Assembly: GCF_900112585.1 (NCBI RefSeq)
Contig: NZ_FOLY01000002.1
Span: forward strand, 1-64,000
Origin: Kushneria avicenniae
GTDB taxonomy: Bacteria > Pseudomonadota > Gammaproteobacteria > Pseudomonadales > Halomonadaceae
Reading direction: 5' to 3'
DNA: 64,000 nt
This document shows positions 37,225-47,599 of this stretch, piece after piece. Within the stretch, counting starts at the first letter, position 1; each line of letters begins with the position of its first letter. The notes beneath the pieces are model-generated. The model searched no databases and was not told where the DNA came from. It saw only the letters and a program-made list of their open reading frames with translations. Both the position numbers and the translations under genes were made by a program.

Positions 37225-37728
37225 ATGGCGAATAACGAACAGAGGGGCAACGGCGATCTGCAGGAAAAGCTTGTTCAGATCAACCGTGTTGCCAAAGTGG
37301 TCAAGGGCGGCCGTATTTTCGGTTTCACCGCTCTGACCGTCGTAGGTGATGGCAATGGTCGTATTGGCTTTGGTCGCGGCAAGGCACGTGAAGTGCCTGT
37401 CGCCATCCAGAAGGCAATGGACCAGGCGCATCGCAACATGATCAAGGTCGAGCTGCGCGGTAACACGCTGCAGTATCCGGTGCGTGCCAACCATGGCGCT
37501 TCCAAGGTCTTCATGCAGCCTGCCTCCGAAGGTACCGGCATCATCGCAGGTGGTGCGATGCGCTCGGTATTGGAACTGGCAGGTGTGCATGACGTTCTGG
37601 CCAAGTGCTACGGCTCGACCAATCCGGTCAACGTCGTGCGCGCAACCGTCAAGGGACTCGCTTCCATGCGTTCTCCCGAAGACGTTGCGGCAAAGCGTGG
37701 CCTGTCCGTTGAAGCGATTACGGGGTAA
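37225..37728 (+). CDS. rpsE: Ribosomal protein S5
   Basis: A 167-residue protein of the mRNA entry site and decoding fidelity. The spectinomycin-relevant loop V-K-G-G-R is wild type, followed by F-G-F-T-A-L. It has standard length (E. coli 167). Confidence 0.98.
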   Translation: MANNEQRGNGDLQEKLVQINRVAKVVKGGRIFGFTALTVVGDGNGRIGFGRGKAREVPVAIQKAMDQAHRNMIKVELRGNTLQYPVRANHGASKVFMQPASEGTGIIAGGAMRSVLELAGVHDVLAKCYGSTNPVNVVRATVKGLASMRSPEDVAAKRGLSVEAITG

Positions 37729-37733
37729 GCGCC

Positions 37734-37919
37734 ATGTCAGCCACTATCAGGGTTACTCAAGTGCGCAGTACGATCGGCGTACTTGAAAAGCACAAGGCCA
37801 CCATGCGCGGTCTGGGGCTTCGCCGCATCAACCATACGGTTGAGCTTGAAGACACACCGGCCGTTCGTGGCATGATCAACAAGGTCAACTACCTCGTTCG
37901 CGTTGAAGGAGCTCAGTAA
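37734..37919 (+). CDS. rpmD: Ribosomal protein L30
   Basis: A 61-residue protein with the T-Q-V-R-S-T-I-G...[12 protein letters not shown] signature. Its stop TAA overlaps the rplO start by one nucleotide. Confidence 0.98.
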   Translation: MSATIRVTQVRSTIGVLEKHKATMRGLGLRRINHTVELEDTPAVRGMINKVNYLVRVEGAQ

Positions 37920-38359
37920 TGACCATGAAACTCAATAGCCTGAGTCCGGCGCCGGGTTCCAAACATGCTGAAAAGCGTGTTGGACGCGGTATCGGTTCCG
38001 GTCTGGGCAAGACTGCCGGCCGTGGCCACAAGGGTCAGACCTCGCGCAGCGGTGGTTCGATCAAGCCGGGTTTTGAAGGCGGTCAGATGCCGCTACAGCG
38101 TCGTCTCCCCAAGTTCGGCTTCACATCAGCCAGGTCGCTGGTCAGCGAAGAGGTTCGCCTCAATGAGCTGGCTCGTGTCGAAGGTGACATCGCCGACATG
38201 GCAAGCCTCAAAAAGGCCAACGTACTGAAAAATGCGACGCGTCATGCCAAGGTCGTGCTGTCCGGCAGCCTTGACCGTGCCGTCACTGTACGTGGTCTGA
38301 AAGTCACCAAGGGTGCACGGGCTGCCATTGAAGCCGCCGGTGGCAAGGTAGAGGACTAA
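37919..38359 (+). CDS. rplO: Ribosomal protein L15
   Basis: A 146-residue late-assembly 50S protein with a Gly/Lys-rich extended N-terminus ([15 protein letters not shown]). ATG 37919 is preferred because AAGGAG lies 7 nt upstream; ATG 37925 would give an equally homologous but poorly spaced start. It abuts secY directly. Confidence 0.96.
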   Translation: MTMKLNSLSPAPGSKHAEKRVGRGIGSGLGKTAGRGHKGQTSRSGGSIKPGFEGGQMPLQRRLPKFGFTSARSLVSEEVRLNELARVEGDIADMASLKKANVLKNATRHAKVVLSGSLDRAVTVRGLKVTKGARAAIEAAGGKVED

Positions 38360-39694
38360 ATGGCCAAGTCAGGAAAAGTACCGGCAAACAATCAAAGCGG
38401 TCTGAGCGAGCTATGGGCTCGCTTGAGATTCGTTTTCATCGCAATCGTGGTTTACCGTATCGGTGCCCACATTCCAGTCCCCGGTATCGATCCTGACCAG
38501 CTCACTGCCTTGTTCAGAGAAAATCAGGGCACCATCCTGAGCATGTTCAACATGTTTTCAGGGGGTGCCCTGCAGCGCATGAGTATTTTTGCACTGGGCA
38601 TCATGCCCTATATTTCTGCATCAATTATCATGCAGCTTCTGACCGTGGTTTCGCCGCAGCTGGAACAGCTGAAGAAGGAAGGCGAGGCCGGCCGTCGAAA
38701 GATCAGCCAGTACACTCGTTATGGTACGGTGTTACTGGCATTGATCCAGGCGATCGGCATGTCAGTAGGGCTTGTCAGTAACGGGGTCGCTTACAGCGCC
38801 GATTTCAGCTTCTACTTTACGGCAGTCACCACGTTCGTGGCAGGTGCCGTATTCCTGATGTGGCTGGGTGAGCAGATTACCGAAAAGGGGATCGGCAACG
38901 GTATTTCGCTGATCATCTTTGCAGGTATTGTTGCCGGTCTGCCCGGTGCGCTTGGACAGTCATTCGAGCTGGCACGCAATGATGGTGCCTGGAATGTGCT
39001 GCCGCTGCTGGCACTGGGTGTACTGGGTATTGCCACGGTCGCCTTTGTGGTCTTCATCGAACGTGGGCAGCGCCGTATTACGGTGAACTATCCGCGTCGT
39101 CAGGTCGGCAACAAGATGTATGCCGGTCAGAGCAGTTATCTGCCGATGAAGGTCAATATGGCCGGTGTCATCCCGCCGATCTTTGCCTCGAGCATTTTGC
39201 TGTTTCCGGCATCGCTGGGTCAGTGGTTTGGTCAGGGCGAGAACATGGGGTGGTTGTCGACCATTTCTCAGGCGCTCGGGCCAGGACAGCCCCTGTATAT
39301 TCTACTGTTCGCAACGGCCGTGGTGTTCTTCTGCTTCTTCTACACCGCTCTGGTTTTCAATCCGAAGGATGTAGCTGATAATCTGAAGAAATCGGGGGCA
39401 TTTCTGCCCGGTATTCGCCCCGGTGAACAGACGTCGCGTTATATCGACAAGGTCATGACGCGTCTGACGTTGTTTGGTGCGCTCTACATTACGCTGGTCT
39501 CTCTCATGCCGCAGTTTCTCATGGTGGCGTGGCAGGTTCCCTTCTACTTCGGTGGCACCTCGCTGCTGATCGTGGTTGTGGTCGTCATGGATTTCATGGC
39601 GCAGGTTCAGTCTCACCTGATGTCCAGTCAGTATGAGTCTGTAATGAAGAAGTCAAACCTCAAGGGCTATGGCAGCGGCGGCATGATGCGCTGA
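38360..39694 (+). CDS. secY: Preprotein translocase subunit SecY
   Basis: A 444-residue, ten-helix channel subunit of the Sec translocon (E. coli 443). Conserved elements include I-P-V-P-G-I-D, the plug region, the cytosolic [12 protein letters not shown] loop with its functional Arg pair, and L-K-G-Y-G at the C-terminus. Its start directly follows the rplO stop. It partners SecE (12.6 kb). An rpmJ gene normally follows it; none is present here. Confidence 0.99.
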   Translation: MAKSGKVPANNQSGLSELWARLRFVFIAIVVYRIGAHIPVPGIDPDQLTALFRENQGTILSMFNMFSGGALQRMSIFALGIMPYISASIIMQLLTVVSPQLEQLKKEGEAGRRKISQYTRYGTVLLALIQAIGMSVGLVSNGVAYSADFSFYFTAVTTFVAGAVFLMWLGEQITEKGIGNGISLIIFAGIVAGLPGALGQSFELARNDGAWNVLPLLALGVLGIATVAFVVFIERGQRRITVNYPRRQVGNKMYAGQSSYLPMKVNMAGVIPPIFASSILLFPASLGQWFGQGENMGWLSTISQALGPGQPLYILLFATAVVFFCFFYTALVFNPKDVADNLKKSGAFLPGIRPGEQTSRYIDKVMTRLTLFGALYITLVSLMPQFLMVAWQVPFYFGGTSLLIVVVVVMDFMAQVQSHLMSSQYESVMKKSNLKGYGSGGMMR

Positions 39695-39705
39695 CATTTC
39701 CCGGT

Positions 39706-39737
39706 AATGGCAGGTCCCTCCGGGGGCCTGTCATTTA
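39706..39737 (+). terminator. Hairpin after secY
   Basis: A 12-bp stem (AATGGCAGGTCC pairing with GGGCCTGTCATT, two G-T wobbles) starts 11 nt after secY. No strong T run follows. Together with the new promoter candidate downstream it suggests the spc and alpha transcripts are partly separated. Confidence 0.5.
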
Positions 39738-39851
39738 CCATTCAGATCCGCAGGATCTGATTGCGTCGACATTCAGGTCCTTTCTGATGACGGCGCCGGC
39801 AGAAAGCTTTCGCCTTGCTGCCAAAGAGACAGGTTGTCGTGGTATGCCCCC

Positions 39852-39880
39852 TTGTCATGGCTTGTCAGGGGAGGTATTCT
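39852..39880 (+). promoter_or_regulatory. Candidate promoter of the alpha operon
   Basis: TTGTCA at 39852-39857 and TATTCT at 39875-39880 with a 17-bp spacer, about 55 nt before rpsM. A second TTGTCA at 39862 lies too far from the nearby TATAGA at 39892. Confidence 0.5.
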
Positions 39881-39936
39881 ATTGCGCCTTTTATAGACGA
39901 TTAACCGAGCAAGCCGCTCAAATTCGGAGAAAGCTG

Positions 39937-40293
39937 ATGGCCCGTATTGCAGGCGTCAATATCCCGGACAACAAGCATGCGGCGATCTCGCTGACCTACA
40001 TCTACGGTATTGGTCGCACCCGCGCGAAGGAAATCTGTGCGCAGGTGGGTATCGCACCCGACGTCAAGGTTGGAGACATCTCCGCCGAGAAACTCGACGA
40101 AGTGCGTACTGCTGTTGGCCAATATGCCGTGGAAGGCGACCTCCGCCGTGAGATTACGCTGAATATCAAGCGTCTCATGGATCTGGGTTGCTACCGTGGT
40201 CTGCGCCATCGTCGCAGTCTTCCGATGCGTGGACAGCGCACGAAGACGAATGCGCGTACCCGCAAGGGCCCGCGTAAACCGATTCGCAAATAA
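39937..40293 (+). CDS. rpsM: Ribosomal protein S13
   Basis: A 118-residue 30S head protein making intersubunit bridges. It begins A-R-I-A-G-V-N-I-P and ends [16 protein letters not shown] 39937 was chosen, with CGGAGAAAG upstream; an earlier in-frame ATG at 39787 adds non-homologous sequence. It is first gene of the alpha operon. Confidence 0.98.
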   Translation: MARIAGVNIPDNKHAAISLTYIYGIGRTRAKEICAQVGIAPDVKVGDISAEKLDEVRTAVGQYAVEGDLRREITLNIKRLMDLGCYRGLRHRRSLPMRGQRTKTNARTRKGPRKPIRK

Positions 40294-40330
40294 ACGCATG
40301 TCCGGCGTTTAGAATTCAGGAACATCAAAC

Positions 40331-40717
40331 ATGGCTAACCCGCGCAGTAACCGTAAAAAGGTTAAAAAGCAGGTCGTGGATGCGGTTGCCCACATCCATG
40401 CCTCTTTTAACAATACGATCGTGACGATCACAGACCGCCAGGGCAACGCTCTTTCATGGGCCACTGCCGGTGGTTCGGGTTTTCGTGGTTCTCGCAAGAG
40501 CACCCCGTTCGCTGCCCAAGTGGCAAGTGAACGTGCAGCAACTGCTGCAGCCGAGTATGGTGTGAAAAACGTCGACGTACTGGTCAAGGGCCCGGGGCCC
40601 GGCCGTGAGTCCGCCGTGCGCGCATTGAATGCCGCCGGTTTTCGCGTGCAGAGCATTACCGACGCGACACCCATCCCGCATAACGGGTGCCGCCCGCCGA
40701 AAAAGCGCCGCGTTTAA
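40331..40717 (+). CDS. rpsK: Ribosomal protein S11
   Basis: A 128-residue platform protein. [15 protein letters not shown] and the C-terminal [13 protein letters not shown] are signatures. It lies 37 nt after rpsM. Confidence 0.98.
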   Translation: MANPRSNRKKVKKQVVDAVAHIHASFNNTIVTITDRQGNALSWATAGGSGFRGSRKSTPFAAQVASERAATAAAEYGVKNVDVLVKGPGPGRESAVRALNAAGFRVQSITDATPIPHNGCRPPKKRRV

Positions 40718-40729
40718 GGAGACACACTC

Positions 40730-41350
40730 ATGGCACGTTATACTGGTCCGAAGTGCAAGCTCTCTCGTCGCGAAGGCACCGACCTCTTTTTGAAGAGTGG
40801 TGTTACGGCGTTCGAGAAGAAGTGCAAGTCAGAGACTCCCCCGGGTCAACACGGTCAGCGCCGTCAGCGTCTTTCCGAATACGGCTCGCAGCTGCGTGAA
40901 AAGCAGAAGGTCCGTCGTTACTACGGCGTACTGGAAAAGCAGTTCCGCAATTATTACAAGGAAGCCGCGCGTCAGAAGGGAGCCACGGGCGAAGTCCTGC
41001 TTCAGCTCCTCGAGACTCGCCTTGACAATGTCGTTTACCGCATGGGCTTTGGCTCGACTCGCAGCGAAGCTCGCCAGCTGGTCAGCCACAAGGCCATCGC
41101 TGTCAACGGTCGTACCGTCAATGTGGCCTCCTACAAGGTCCGCCCCGGCGATGTAGTCAGCATTCGCGAAAAGGCCAAAAACCAGACGCGCATTCAGCAG
41201 TCTCTGGAACTTGCCGGCAATCGCGGTGATGTAAGCTGGGTCGACGTTGACTCGAAGAAGATGGAAGGCACTTTCAAGGCTCTGCCTGAGCGCGGCGACC
41301 TGTCTGCCGACATCAACGAAAACCTGATTGTCGAGCTGTACTCCAAATAA
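40730..41350 (+). CDS. rpsD: Ribosomal protein S4
   Basis: A 206-residue 16S assembly initiator with an S4 RNA-binding domain ([14 protein letters not shown]). In E. coli S4 represses the alpha operon by binding its leader. It has the same length as E. coli S4, including its Lys-rich N-terminus. Confidence 0.98.
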   Translation: MARYTGPKCKLSRREGTDLFLKSGVTAFEKKCKSETPPGQHGQRRQRLSEYGSQLREKQKVRRYYGVLEKQFRNYYKEAARQKGATGEVLLQLLETRLDNVVYRMGFGSTRSEARQLVSHKAIAVNGRTVNVASYKVRPGDVVSIREKAKNQTRIQQSLELAGNRGDVSWVDVDSKKMEGTFKALPERGDLSADINENLIVELYSK

Positions 41351-41399
41351 GCATTGAGCTTTTTTGGATTAACCGTTTGGCAGCCTGATAGGTGTTCAT

Positions 41400-42398
41400 A
41401 TGCAGCGTTCAGTGACAGAGTTTCTAAGACCTCGTGACATCAAGGTCGAGGAAGTCAGCGCGAATCATGCAAAGATCGTGCTCGAGCCCTTCGAGCGCGG
41501 CTTTGGTCATACTCTCGGGAACGCCCTGCGTCGTATTCTGCTGTCATCCATGCCCGGGTGTGCGATTACAGAAGCAGAAATCGAAGGCGTTCTGCATGAG
41601 TACAGCGCAATCGAAGGTGTTCAGGAAGATGTTATCGAGATCCTCCTGAATCTGAAGGGCGTATCCATTCGGATGCATGGCCGCGATGACGTTGTATTAA
41701 CGCTGAACAAGCAGGGCCCGGGCATCATGACGGCCGGCGATATCGCTACCGATCATGACGTCGAGATTGTCAATCCGGATCATGTCATTGCCCACATCAA
41801 CGAGGGCTGTGAACTCAAGATGCAGCTGCGCGTAATGCGTGGTCGTGGCTATGAGCCGGCTGATGTGCGCGCCGAGCGTGATGATGAATCGCGCGCCATC
41901 GGCCGTCTTCAGCTTGATGCCACCTACACGCCGGTGCGTCGCGTGTCCTATGCTGTCGAAGCGGCGCGTGTTGAACAGCGTACCGACCTCGACAAGCTGG
42001 TCATCGATCTGGAAACCGACGGCACGCTGGATCCCGAAGAAGCCATCCGCCGCTCTGCAACCATTTTGCAGGAGCAGCTGGCTGCCTTCGTCGATCTTGA
42101 AGCCGAGAAAGAGCAGGAAGTGGAAGAAGAGGAAGATCAGATTGATCCGATTCTGCTGCGCCCTGTTGACGATCTCGAATTGACTGTCCGTAGCGCCAAC
42201 TGCCTGAAGGCCGAGAATATCTACTATATCGGTGACCTGATTCAGCGCACTGAAGTAGAGCTTCTTAAAACACCCAATCTCGGCAAGAAGTCGTTGAACG
42301 AAATCAAGGACGTTCTCGAGGCTCGTAATCTTTCACTTGGCATGCGGCTGGACAACTGGCCGCCGGCGAGTCTGAAGGACGACAAGGCCTCTGCCTGA
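41400..42398 (+). CDS. rpoA: RNA polymerase subunit alpha
   Basis: A 332-residue protein (E. coli 329). The N-terminal dimerisation domain (to about 235) has [16 protein letters not shown] very acidic linker ([11 protein letters not shown]) precedes the C-terminal domain with [11 protein letters not shown], whose Arg equivalent to R265 contacts UP elements and activators. It lies between rpsD and rplQ as usual. Confidence 0.99.
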   Translation: MQRSVTEFLRPRDIKVEEVSANHAKIVLEPFERGFGHTLGNALRRILLSSMPGCAITEAEIEGVLHEYSAIEGVQEDVIEILLNLKGVSIRMHGRDDVVLTLNKQGPGIMTAGDIATDHDVEIVNPDHVIAHINEGCELKMQLRVMRGRGYEPADVRAERDDESRAIGRLQLDATYTPVRRVSYAVEAARVEQRTDLDKLVIDLETDGTLDPEEAIRRSATILQEQLAAFVDLEAEKEQEVEEEEDQIDPILLRPVDDLELTVRSANCLKAENIYYIGDLIQRTEVELLKTPNLGKKSLNEIKDVLEARNLSLGMRLDNWPPASLKDDKASA

Positions 42399-42438
42399 AC
42401 GGGTGACTCGCGCCCCAGATTGGTAAGGAATCTTATCC

Positions 42439-42825
42439 ATGCGTCATCGTAAAACCGGTCGTCATCTGAGCCGTAACAGCTCGCACCGCAATGCCATGTT
42501 CCAGAACATGTGCATTTCGCTGGTCGAGCACGAAATGATCAAAACCACGCTGCCCAAGGCCAAGGAGCTGCGTCGCTATATCGAGCCGCTGATCACGCTG
42601 GCAAAAAATGATAGCGTCGCTAATCGCCGCCTGGCCTTCAGCCGCACCGGTTCCAAGGATGCGGTAGGCAAGCTCTTCAATGAGCTGGGTCCGCGTTACA
42701 ACACCCGTCCGGGTGGTTATGTACGCGTTCTCAAGTGTGGTTTCCGAGCCGGCGACAATGCGCCCATGGCGTACGTTGAGCTGGTTGATCGCCCGGTAGC
42801 AGCAGAAGCCAGCGGCGAAGAATAA
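42439..42825 (+). CDS. rplQ: Ribosomal protein L17
   Basis: A 128-residue protein closing the alpha operon. It begins [17 protein letters not shown] and contains the [10 protein letters not shown] motif. A strong terminator follows. Confidence 0.98.
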   Translation: MRHRKTGRHLSRNSSHRNAMFQNMCISLVEHEMIKTTLPKAKELRRYIEPLITLAKNDSVANRRLAFSRTGSKDAVGKLFNELGPRYNTRPGGYVRVLKCGFRAGDNAPMAYVELVDRPVAAEASGEE

Positions 42826-42848
42826 ACCGCATTTTCTGCTATCGTCAG

Positions 42849-42877
42849 AAAAGCCGGCCTTCGGGCCGGCTTTTTTT
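42849..42877 (+). terminator. Terminator of the ribosomal superoperon
   Basis: A 10-bp stem AAAGCCGGCC / GGCCGGCTTT with a UUCG tetraloop is followed by seven T residues. It is a textbook intrinsic terminator. Confidence 0.96.
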
Positions 42878-42936
42878 GTCTCTGAAAAAACCGGCATGTT
42901 CCATACTGAGGCTCCATCAGTCTTTGAGTAACCGCC

Positions 42937-43707
42937 GTGGGATGCCACTTTGTCAACGGGTCGTGCGAGAGCTGTCAACACGATCTCCCTTTTTCCTTTA
43001 CCATGGCCTTCCAGCCGATCATCGATCTCCGCAACGGCAGTGTCCTTGCGCATGAAGCGCTGGTTCGTGGCGTCAATGGTGAGTCTGCCTGGTCGGTGCT
43101 GTCACAGGTAAAGGCCGAGCAGCTTTACGCCTTTGATCAGGCCTGTCGCGTGCGTGCCATTGAGATGGCCAGCCGGCTTGGCATGACGTCAAAGCTCTCC
43201 ATCAATTTTTTGCCCAATGCCGTCTATGAGCCTCGTGCCTGTATACGTGCCACTCTGAACACGGCCCGTGACGTGGGATGGTCGCTCAATGATCTGATCT
43301 TCGAGATTACCGAAAGCGAGCATGTGGCCGACCGTGATCATCTGTGTCATATCGTCGAGCAGTATCACGAGATGGGGTTTGCGGTAGCGCTGGATGATTT
43401 TGGAACCGGGCATGCCAATCTGGATCTATTAACTGTGTTAACGCCGCATCACTTGAAGCTGGATCGCGTGTTGATCACTCACATTGAACAGGATGAAAGG
43501 CGTCAGATACTGGTGCGCCAGATGGTCTTGATGGCACAGGCGCTGGATATCGGGCTTGTCGCGGAAGGCGTGGAAACGCTGGAAGAGGCTCGATGGTTGT
43601 ATCAGCAGGGCATTATGCGTCATCAGGGCTACTATTACGCGCGGCCGGCCTTTGAAGCGCTGCCCGATGTTGATCCTGCCTGTATCGAGGCCGTTACTGC
43701 ACCGTAA
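42937..43707 (+). CDS. EAL-domain c-di-GMP phosphodiesterase with Cys/His N-terminal motif
   Basis: A 256-residue stand-alone EAL domain starting at GTG. Catalytic elements are complete: E40-A-L in E-A-L-V-R-G, N90, E123, D153-D154 in D-D-F-G-T-G, K174, E210 in A-E-G-V-E-T, and Q230. An active phosphodiesterase hydrolysing c-di-GMP is therefore expected. The first 15 residues contain C3, H4, C10, C13 and H15, a possible metal or redox site. There is no signal peptide or membrane helix, so it should be cytosolic. The GTG start keeps this motif; the alternative ATG 43003 would remove it. Its target process is unknown. Confidence 0.9.
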   Translation: MGCHFVNGSCESCQHDLPFSFTMAFQPIIDLRNGSVLAHEALVRGVNGESAWSVLSQVKAEQLYAFDQACRVRAIEMASRLGMTSKLSINFLPNAVYEPRACIRATLNTARDVGWSLNDLIFEITESEHVADRDHLCHIVEQYHEMGFAVALDDFGTGHANLDLLTVLTPHHLKLDRVLITHIEQDERRQILVRQMVLMAQALDIGLVAEGVETLEEARWLYQQGIMRHQGYYYARPAFEALPDVDPACIEAVTAP

Positions 43708-43713
43708 GGGGCC

Positions 43714-43731
43714 GGAAGCGCTGTCGCTTCC
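43714..43731. terminator. Hairpin between convergent EAL gene and uvrA
   Basis: The 7-bp stem GGAAGCG / CGCTTCC with loop CTGT lies between two converging stop codons. It is T-poor on both sides, so only a weak bidirectional terminator is suggested. Confidence 0.4.
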
Positions 43732-43759
43732 AGTCCCTTCATTTATGGTGTCGACGTGC

Positions 43760-46591
43760 CTAGTAGCCTCGTGCCAGTAGCGGCTTCAAGAAGCGCCCGG
43801 TATGCGAGATCTCCTGCTCGCTGATCTCCTCCGGCGTGCCTTCGGCAATGATGCGTCCACCTCCCGAGCCGCCCTCGGGGCCAAGATCAATGATCCAATC
43901 GGCCGTTTTGATGACATCAAGGTTGTGCTCGATGACCACCACCGAGTTACCCTGATCGCGCAGGCGGTGCAGCACGCCCAGAAGCTGTCGAATGTCCTCG
44001 AAGTGCAGGCCGGTAGTCGGCTCATCCAGAATATAGAGCGTCTTGCCGGTATCCCGTTTGGCCAGTTCCCGGGCGAGCTTGACGCGCTGGGCCTCACCGC
44101 CGGAGAGCGTGATGGCACTCTGCCCCAGTTTGATATAGGACAGCCCCACATCCATCAGCGTCTGCAGGCGACGCGCGATGGCAGGTACCGGAGAAAAGAA
44201 CTCGACGGCCTCTTCGATGGTCATCTCCAGCACGTCGTGGATACTGTGCCCCTTGTAAAGCACATCCAGCGTTTCCCGGTTGTATCGGCGGCCGCCGCAG
44301 ACATCGCAGGGCACATAGATGTCCGGCAGGAAATGCATCTCTACCTTGATCATGCCTTCACCCTGACACGCCTCGCATCGGCCGCCCTTGACGTTGAACG
44401 AGAACCTCCCCGGCTTGTAGCCGCGCGAGCGGGCCTCGGGCGTGCCGGCAAACAGCTCTCGGATCGGTGTGAAAATGCCCGTATAGGTGGCCGGGTTGGA
44501 GCGCGGCGTCCGGCCGATGGGACTCTGATCGATATCAATGATCTTGTCGAGCTGATCGAGCCCTTCGATATCCTTGAAGGGTGCAGGCGTCAGCGTTGTG
44601 GCCTTGTTGAGCTGGCGGGCGGCCACAGGCATCAGGGTAGCGTTGATCAGGGTCGACTTCCCTGAGCCCGAAACGCCTGTCACACAGACAAAAAGCCCCA
44701 GCGGCAGTGCCAGATCCACATTGTCCAGATTGTTGCCGCTGGCCTGCGTCAGGTGCAGCATCTTCTCCGAAGTCACCGGTGTGCGCGGCGAAGGGATCTC
44801 GATGCGGCGGCTGCCTGACAGATACTGGCCGGTCAGTGATGCCTGATTGGCCTCGATCTCTTCGGGCGTTCCCTGTGCAGTGATCTGCCCGCCGTGAACG
44901 CCGGCGCCGGGGCCCATGTCGAGGACGTGATCCGCCGCCCGAATGGCATCCTCATCATGTTCAACCACGATTACGGTATTGCCGAGATCGCGAAGTCTTG
45001 TCAGCGTCTGGAGAAGCCGATCATTGTCACGCTGGTGCAGTCCGATGGAAGGTTCATCAAGAATATACATGACCCCTACCAGCCCGGCGCCGATCTGACT
45101 GGCCAGGCGGATGCGCTGCGCCTCACCGCCCGAGAGGGTATCGGCACTGCGCTCCAGCGTCAGGTAATCGAGACCGACATTGACCAGAAACTCGAGACGG
45201 CTGGTGATCTCATACAGGATGCGTTTGGCGATCTCGCCGCGATGCCCGGGCAGCGCCATGGCGTCAAAAAATGCGCGCGCCTCGCCGATCGGTTTGGTTA
45301 CCACGGCCGGGAGCGAATGTTCGTCCACGAAGACATGACGGGCTTCACGACGCAGGCGGCTGCCGTGACAGGTCGGGCAGGGACGCACGGCCAGATGACG
45401 CGACAGGTCATCACGCACCATGCTCGAGTCGGTTTCCCGGTAGCGGCGCTCCATGTTGGGAAGTACGCCTTCGAAGGCATGTTCGCGAGAAACCTTCTTG
45501 CCGCGATCGTTGACGTAGGAAAACGAGATGGACTCGCGACCGCTGCCGTGCAGCACCACATCACGCACCCGCTGTGGCAGCTGCTTCCAGGGCGTTTCCA
45601 GCTCGAAATGGTAGTGCGCGGCGACGGCTTCAAGCTGATTGAAATAGTAAATGCTGCGTCTGTCCCATCCCTTGATGACGCCCTCGGCCAGCGACAGATC
45701 ATCCTGACGAATGAGCTTGTCGGGATCAAAGAACTGATGTACGCCCAGACCGTCGCAGCTGGGGCAGGCCCCGGCCGGGTTGTTGAAGGAGAACATTCGG
45801 GGTTCGAGCTCTGCGATCGAGTAGCCGCAGATGGGGCAGGCAAAGCGCGATGAAAAGATCATGTCCTCGCGGTCGCCGTCCATGAAGTGCAGGATGGCAG
45901 CCCCGTCGGACAGCCCCAGAGCCGTCTCGAAGGACTCTGCCAGGCGCTGCTCGATATCCTGACGGATCTTCAGGCGATCGACCACAACGCTGATATCGTG
46001 TTTCTTGTTCTTTTCAAGCGTGGGGAGTTCATCGAATTCGTAGGTCTGACCATCGATCCGGACCCGCACAAACCCCTGGGTGCGCAGCTCGGTCAGGGTC
46101 TGCTGATGCTCGCCCTTGCGGCCCTTGATGATGGGTGCCAACAGCATGACCCGGGTGCCTTCCTCTAGCGCCAGGGTCTGATCGACCATCTGCGAGACTG
46201 TCTGGGCCTCAAGGTCGAGCTCGTGGTCCGGGCAGCGTGGCGTACCGGCACGGGCATAAAGAAGACGCAGGTAGTCGTAGATTTCGGTGATGGTGCCGAC
46301 GGTGGAGCGCGGGTTATGCGAGGTCGACTTCTGCTCGATGGAGATGGCCGGCGACAGCCCTTCGATGTGATCAACATCGGGCTTTTCCATCATTGAAAGA
46401 AACTGTCGCGCATAGGTCGACAGGGATTCCACATAGCGCCGCTGCCCCTCGGCATAGAGCGTGTCAAAGGCCAGAGACGATTTGCCCGACCCGGAAAGTC
46501 CGGTAAAGACAATCAGCTTGTCACGGGGTAATTCGACATCAATATTGTTCAGGTTGTGAGTGCGGGCCCCACTCACCGAAATACGATCCAT
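43760..46591 (-). CDS. uvrA: Excinuclease ABC subunit A
   Basis: A 943-residue damage-recognition ATPase of nucleotide excision repair (E. coli 940). There are two ABC modules, with Walker [10 protein letters not shown] near residue 31 and G-V-S-G-S-G-K-S-T near residue 640. Two signature motifs (T-L-S-G-G-E-A-Q-R) and zinc modules C-P-I-C...C-P-S-C and C-E-A-C...C-D-V-C are present. It is divergent from ssb, a common gammaproteobacterial pairing linked to the SOS response. GAGGTAGGT precedes the ATG. Confidence 0.99.
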   Translation of the reverse strand: MDRISVSGARTHNLNNIDVELPRDKLIVFTGLSGSGKSSLAFDTLYAEGQRRYVESLSTYARQFLSMMEKPDVDHIEGLSPAISIEQKSTSHNPRSTVGTITEIYDYLRLLYARAGTPRCPDHELDLEAQTVSQMVDQTLALEEGTRVMLLAPIIKGRKGEHQQTLTELRTQGFVRVRIDGQTYEFDELPTLEKNKKHDISVVVDRLKIRQDIEQRLAESFETALGLSDGAAILHFMDGDREDMIFSSRFACPICGYSIAELEPRMFSFNNPAGACPSCDGLGVHQFFDPDKLIRQDDLSLAEGVIKGWDRRSIYYFNQLEAVAAHYHFELETPWKQLPQRVRDVVLHGSGRESISFSYVNDRGKKVSREHAFEGVLPNMERRYRETDSSMVRDDLSRHLAVRPCPTCHGSRLRREARHVFVDEHSLPAVVTKPIGEARAFFDAMALPGHRGEIAKRILYEITSRLEFLVNVGLDYLTLERSADTLSGGEAQRIRLASQIGAGLVGVMYILDEPSIGLHQRDNDRLLQTLTRLRDLGNTVIVVEHDEDAIRAADHVLDMGPGAGVHGGQITAQGTPEEIEANQASLTGQYLSGSRRIEIPSPRTPVTSEKMLHLTQASGNNLDNVDLALPLGLFVCVTGVSGSGKSTLINATLMPVAARQLNKATTLTPAPFKDIEGLDQLDKIIDIDQSPIGRTPRSNPATYTGIFTPIRELFAGTPEARSRGYKPGRFSFNVKGGRCEACQGEGMIKVEMHFLPDIYVPCDVCGGRRYNRETLDVLYKGHSIHDVLEMTIEEAVEFFSPVPAIARRLQTLMDVGLSYIKLGQSAITLSGGEAQRVKLARELAKRDTGKTLYILDEPTTGLHFEDIRQLLGVLHRLRDQGNSVVVIEHNLDVIKTADWIIDLGPEGGSGGGRIIAEGTPEEISEQEISHTGRFLKPLLARGY

Positions 46592-46620
46592 ACCTACCTC
46601 ATCGCCGGCGTCGGAAAGAC

Positions 46621-46650
46621 ACTATAGAAGGAGTTGAAAGCAGGGCGCAA
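46621..46650 (-). promoter_or_regulatory. Candidate promoter of uvrA
   Basis: On the minus strand TTGCGC (46650-46645) and TATAGT (46626-46621) are 18 bp apart, about 30 nt before the uvrA start. The -10 matches consensus at 5 of 6 positions. Confidence 0.5.
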
Positions 46651-46801
46651 AATGCAGCGCTCAGCGTTTTCCATGTGGTGCGCAGCCCGGTAAAATAGCG
46701 GCTGCTTACCATGAAGGGGCAAGAGCCCATCAAAAAAAGCAAGAGCAGCCTCTGAAGGAGCAGCGCCTGTCGTTTCAGTGATGGGCTCGGCAAGGCCTGC
46801 A

Positions 46802-46829
46802 TTGCAGTGAATATCCATACAGTTATTAT
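46802..46829 (+). promoter_or_regulatory. Candidate ssb promoter with embedded LexA (SOS) box
   Basis: The sequence GTGAATATCCATACAG at 46807-46822 matches, on the minus strand, the CTGT-N8-ACAG SOS consensus at 12 of 16 positions of the extended palindrome. It lies between a TTGCAG (46802-46807) and a TATTAT (46824-46829) that could be -35 and -10 of ssb with a 16-bp spacer. The right half-site is perfect, the left is degenerate. LexA regulation of ssb and uvrA is known in E. coli. Confidence 0.5.
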
Positions 46830-46910
46830 AGACGATCATGTCAAGGCAATGGCCTGGGCACTGCATCCGTTACATTCGTTCAAACATGCCAGTCGGCACT
46901 GGAGAAAAAC

Positions 46911-47519
46911 ATGGCCCGTGGGGTAAACAAGGTCATTCTGATCGGTAATCTGGGTCAGGACCCGGAAGTACGTTTTCTGCCCTCCGGCAGTCCTGTCTGC
47001 AACCTGCGTCTGGCAACGACCGATACCTGGACCGACCGTCAGAGCGGCCAGCGTCAGGAGCGTACTGAATGGCACAGCGTTGTCATGTTCAACAAGCTGG
47101 CTGAAATCGCCCAGCAATACGTGAAAAAGGGGTCGCGCCTCTATATTGAAGGGCGCCTTCAGACTCGCAAGTGGCAGGGTCAGGACGGTCAGGATCGCTA
47201 TTCGACCGAAATTGTGGCCAACGACATGCAGATGCTGGATAGCCGTAATGGCGCGCCGGGTGGTGACGCCGGCGGTCAGGGCGGCAGCTATAACCAGAAC
47301 GGCGGTGGTTACGGTCAGAATGGTGGCGGCTATGGTCAGCAGGGTGGTGGCCAGAACCAGCAGGGCGGTGGCCGCCCCTATCAGGGCGGCGGTCAGCAGC
47401 AGGGCGGCCAGAATCAGGGCCAGTATGGTCAGAATCCGCAACAGGGCAACCAGGGCGGCAACAATGGCGCGCCCAATCCCGGCAGCTTCGATGACTTCGA
47501 TGACGAGATCCCGTTTTAA
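46911..47519 (+). CDS. ssb: Single-stranded DNA-binding protein
   Basis: A 202-residue SSB. The OB fold (residues 1-112) starts [21 protein letters not shown] long Gly/Gln/Asn-rich linker (about 118-190) and the acidic tip D-F-D-D-E-I-P-F follow; the tip recruits repair and replication proteins. It forms homotetramers on ssDNA. It is divergent from uvrA, with an SOS-like box in between, and a strong terminator follows. Confidence 0.98.
   Translation: MARGVNKVILIGNLGQDPEVRFLPSGSPVCNLRLATTDTWTDRQSGQRQERTEWHSVVMFNKLAEIAQQYVKKGSRLYIEGRLQTRKWQGQDGQDRYSTEIVANDMQMLDSRNGAPGGDAGGQGGSYNQNGGGYGQNGGGYGQQGGGQNQQGGGRPYQGGGQQQGGQNQGQYGQNPQQGNQGGNNGAPNPGSFDDFDDEIPF
47270..47466 (+). repeat. Imperfect tandem repeats encoding the SSB linker
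   Basis: Recurrent GGTCAG / GGCGGTGG-type units code for G-Q-N-G-G-G-Y-like peptides. The run is low-complexity coding sequence of the disordered SSB linker, prone to length variation between strains. Confidence 0.6.
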
Positions 47520-47557
47520 TATTTTAACGGTCGGCAACGGAACATACTAAAAGCATG

Positions 47558-47585
47558 GTGCCTTCCCGCAGGAAGGCACTTTTTT
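47558..47585 (+). terminator. Terminator of ssb
   Basis: The 9-bp stem GTGCCTTCC / GGAAGGCAC with loop CGCA is followed by TTTTTT. It lies between the convergent ssb and glycosyltransferase genes. Confidence 0.93.
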
Positions 47586-47599
47586 ATTGCTTGAATATT

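Larger units (their letters stand above)
46592..46910. other. uvrA-ssb divergent control region
   Basis: 319 bp with no convincing gene. It holds the uvrA and ssb promoters and a LexA-like box, listed separately. A minus-strand frame at 46594-46866 would cover both promoters and resembles no known protein. Confidence 0.7.

Noticed and set aside
44894..45853. 319-codon plus-strand frame inside uvrA
   Set aside because: uvrA is complete and conserved on the other strand; the frame has no known homologue and no promoter.
46594..46866. 90-codon minus-strand frame between uvrA and ssb
   Set aside because: It would cover the uvrA promoter and the SOS-like box, and its sequence resembles nothing known.
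47270..47466. Repeats in ssb considered as a CRISPR-like array
   Set aside because: The repeats are in frame, irregular and encode the disordered SSB linker; there are no spacers.
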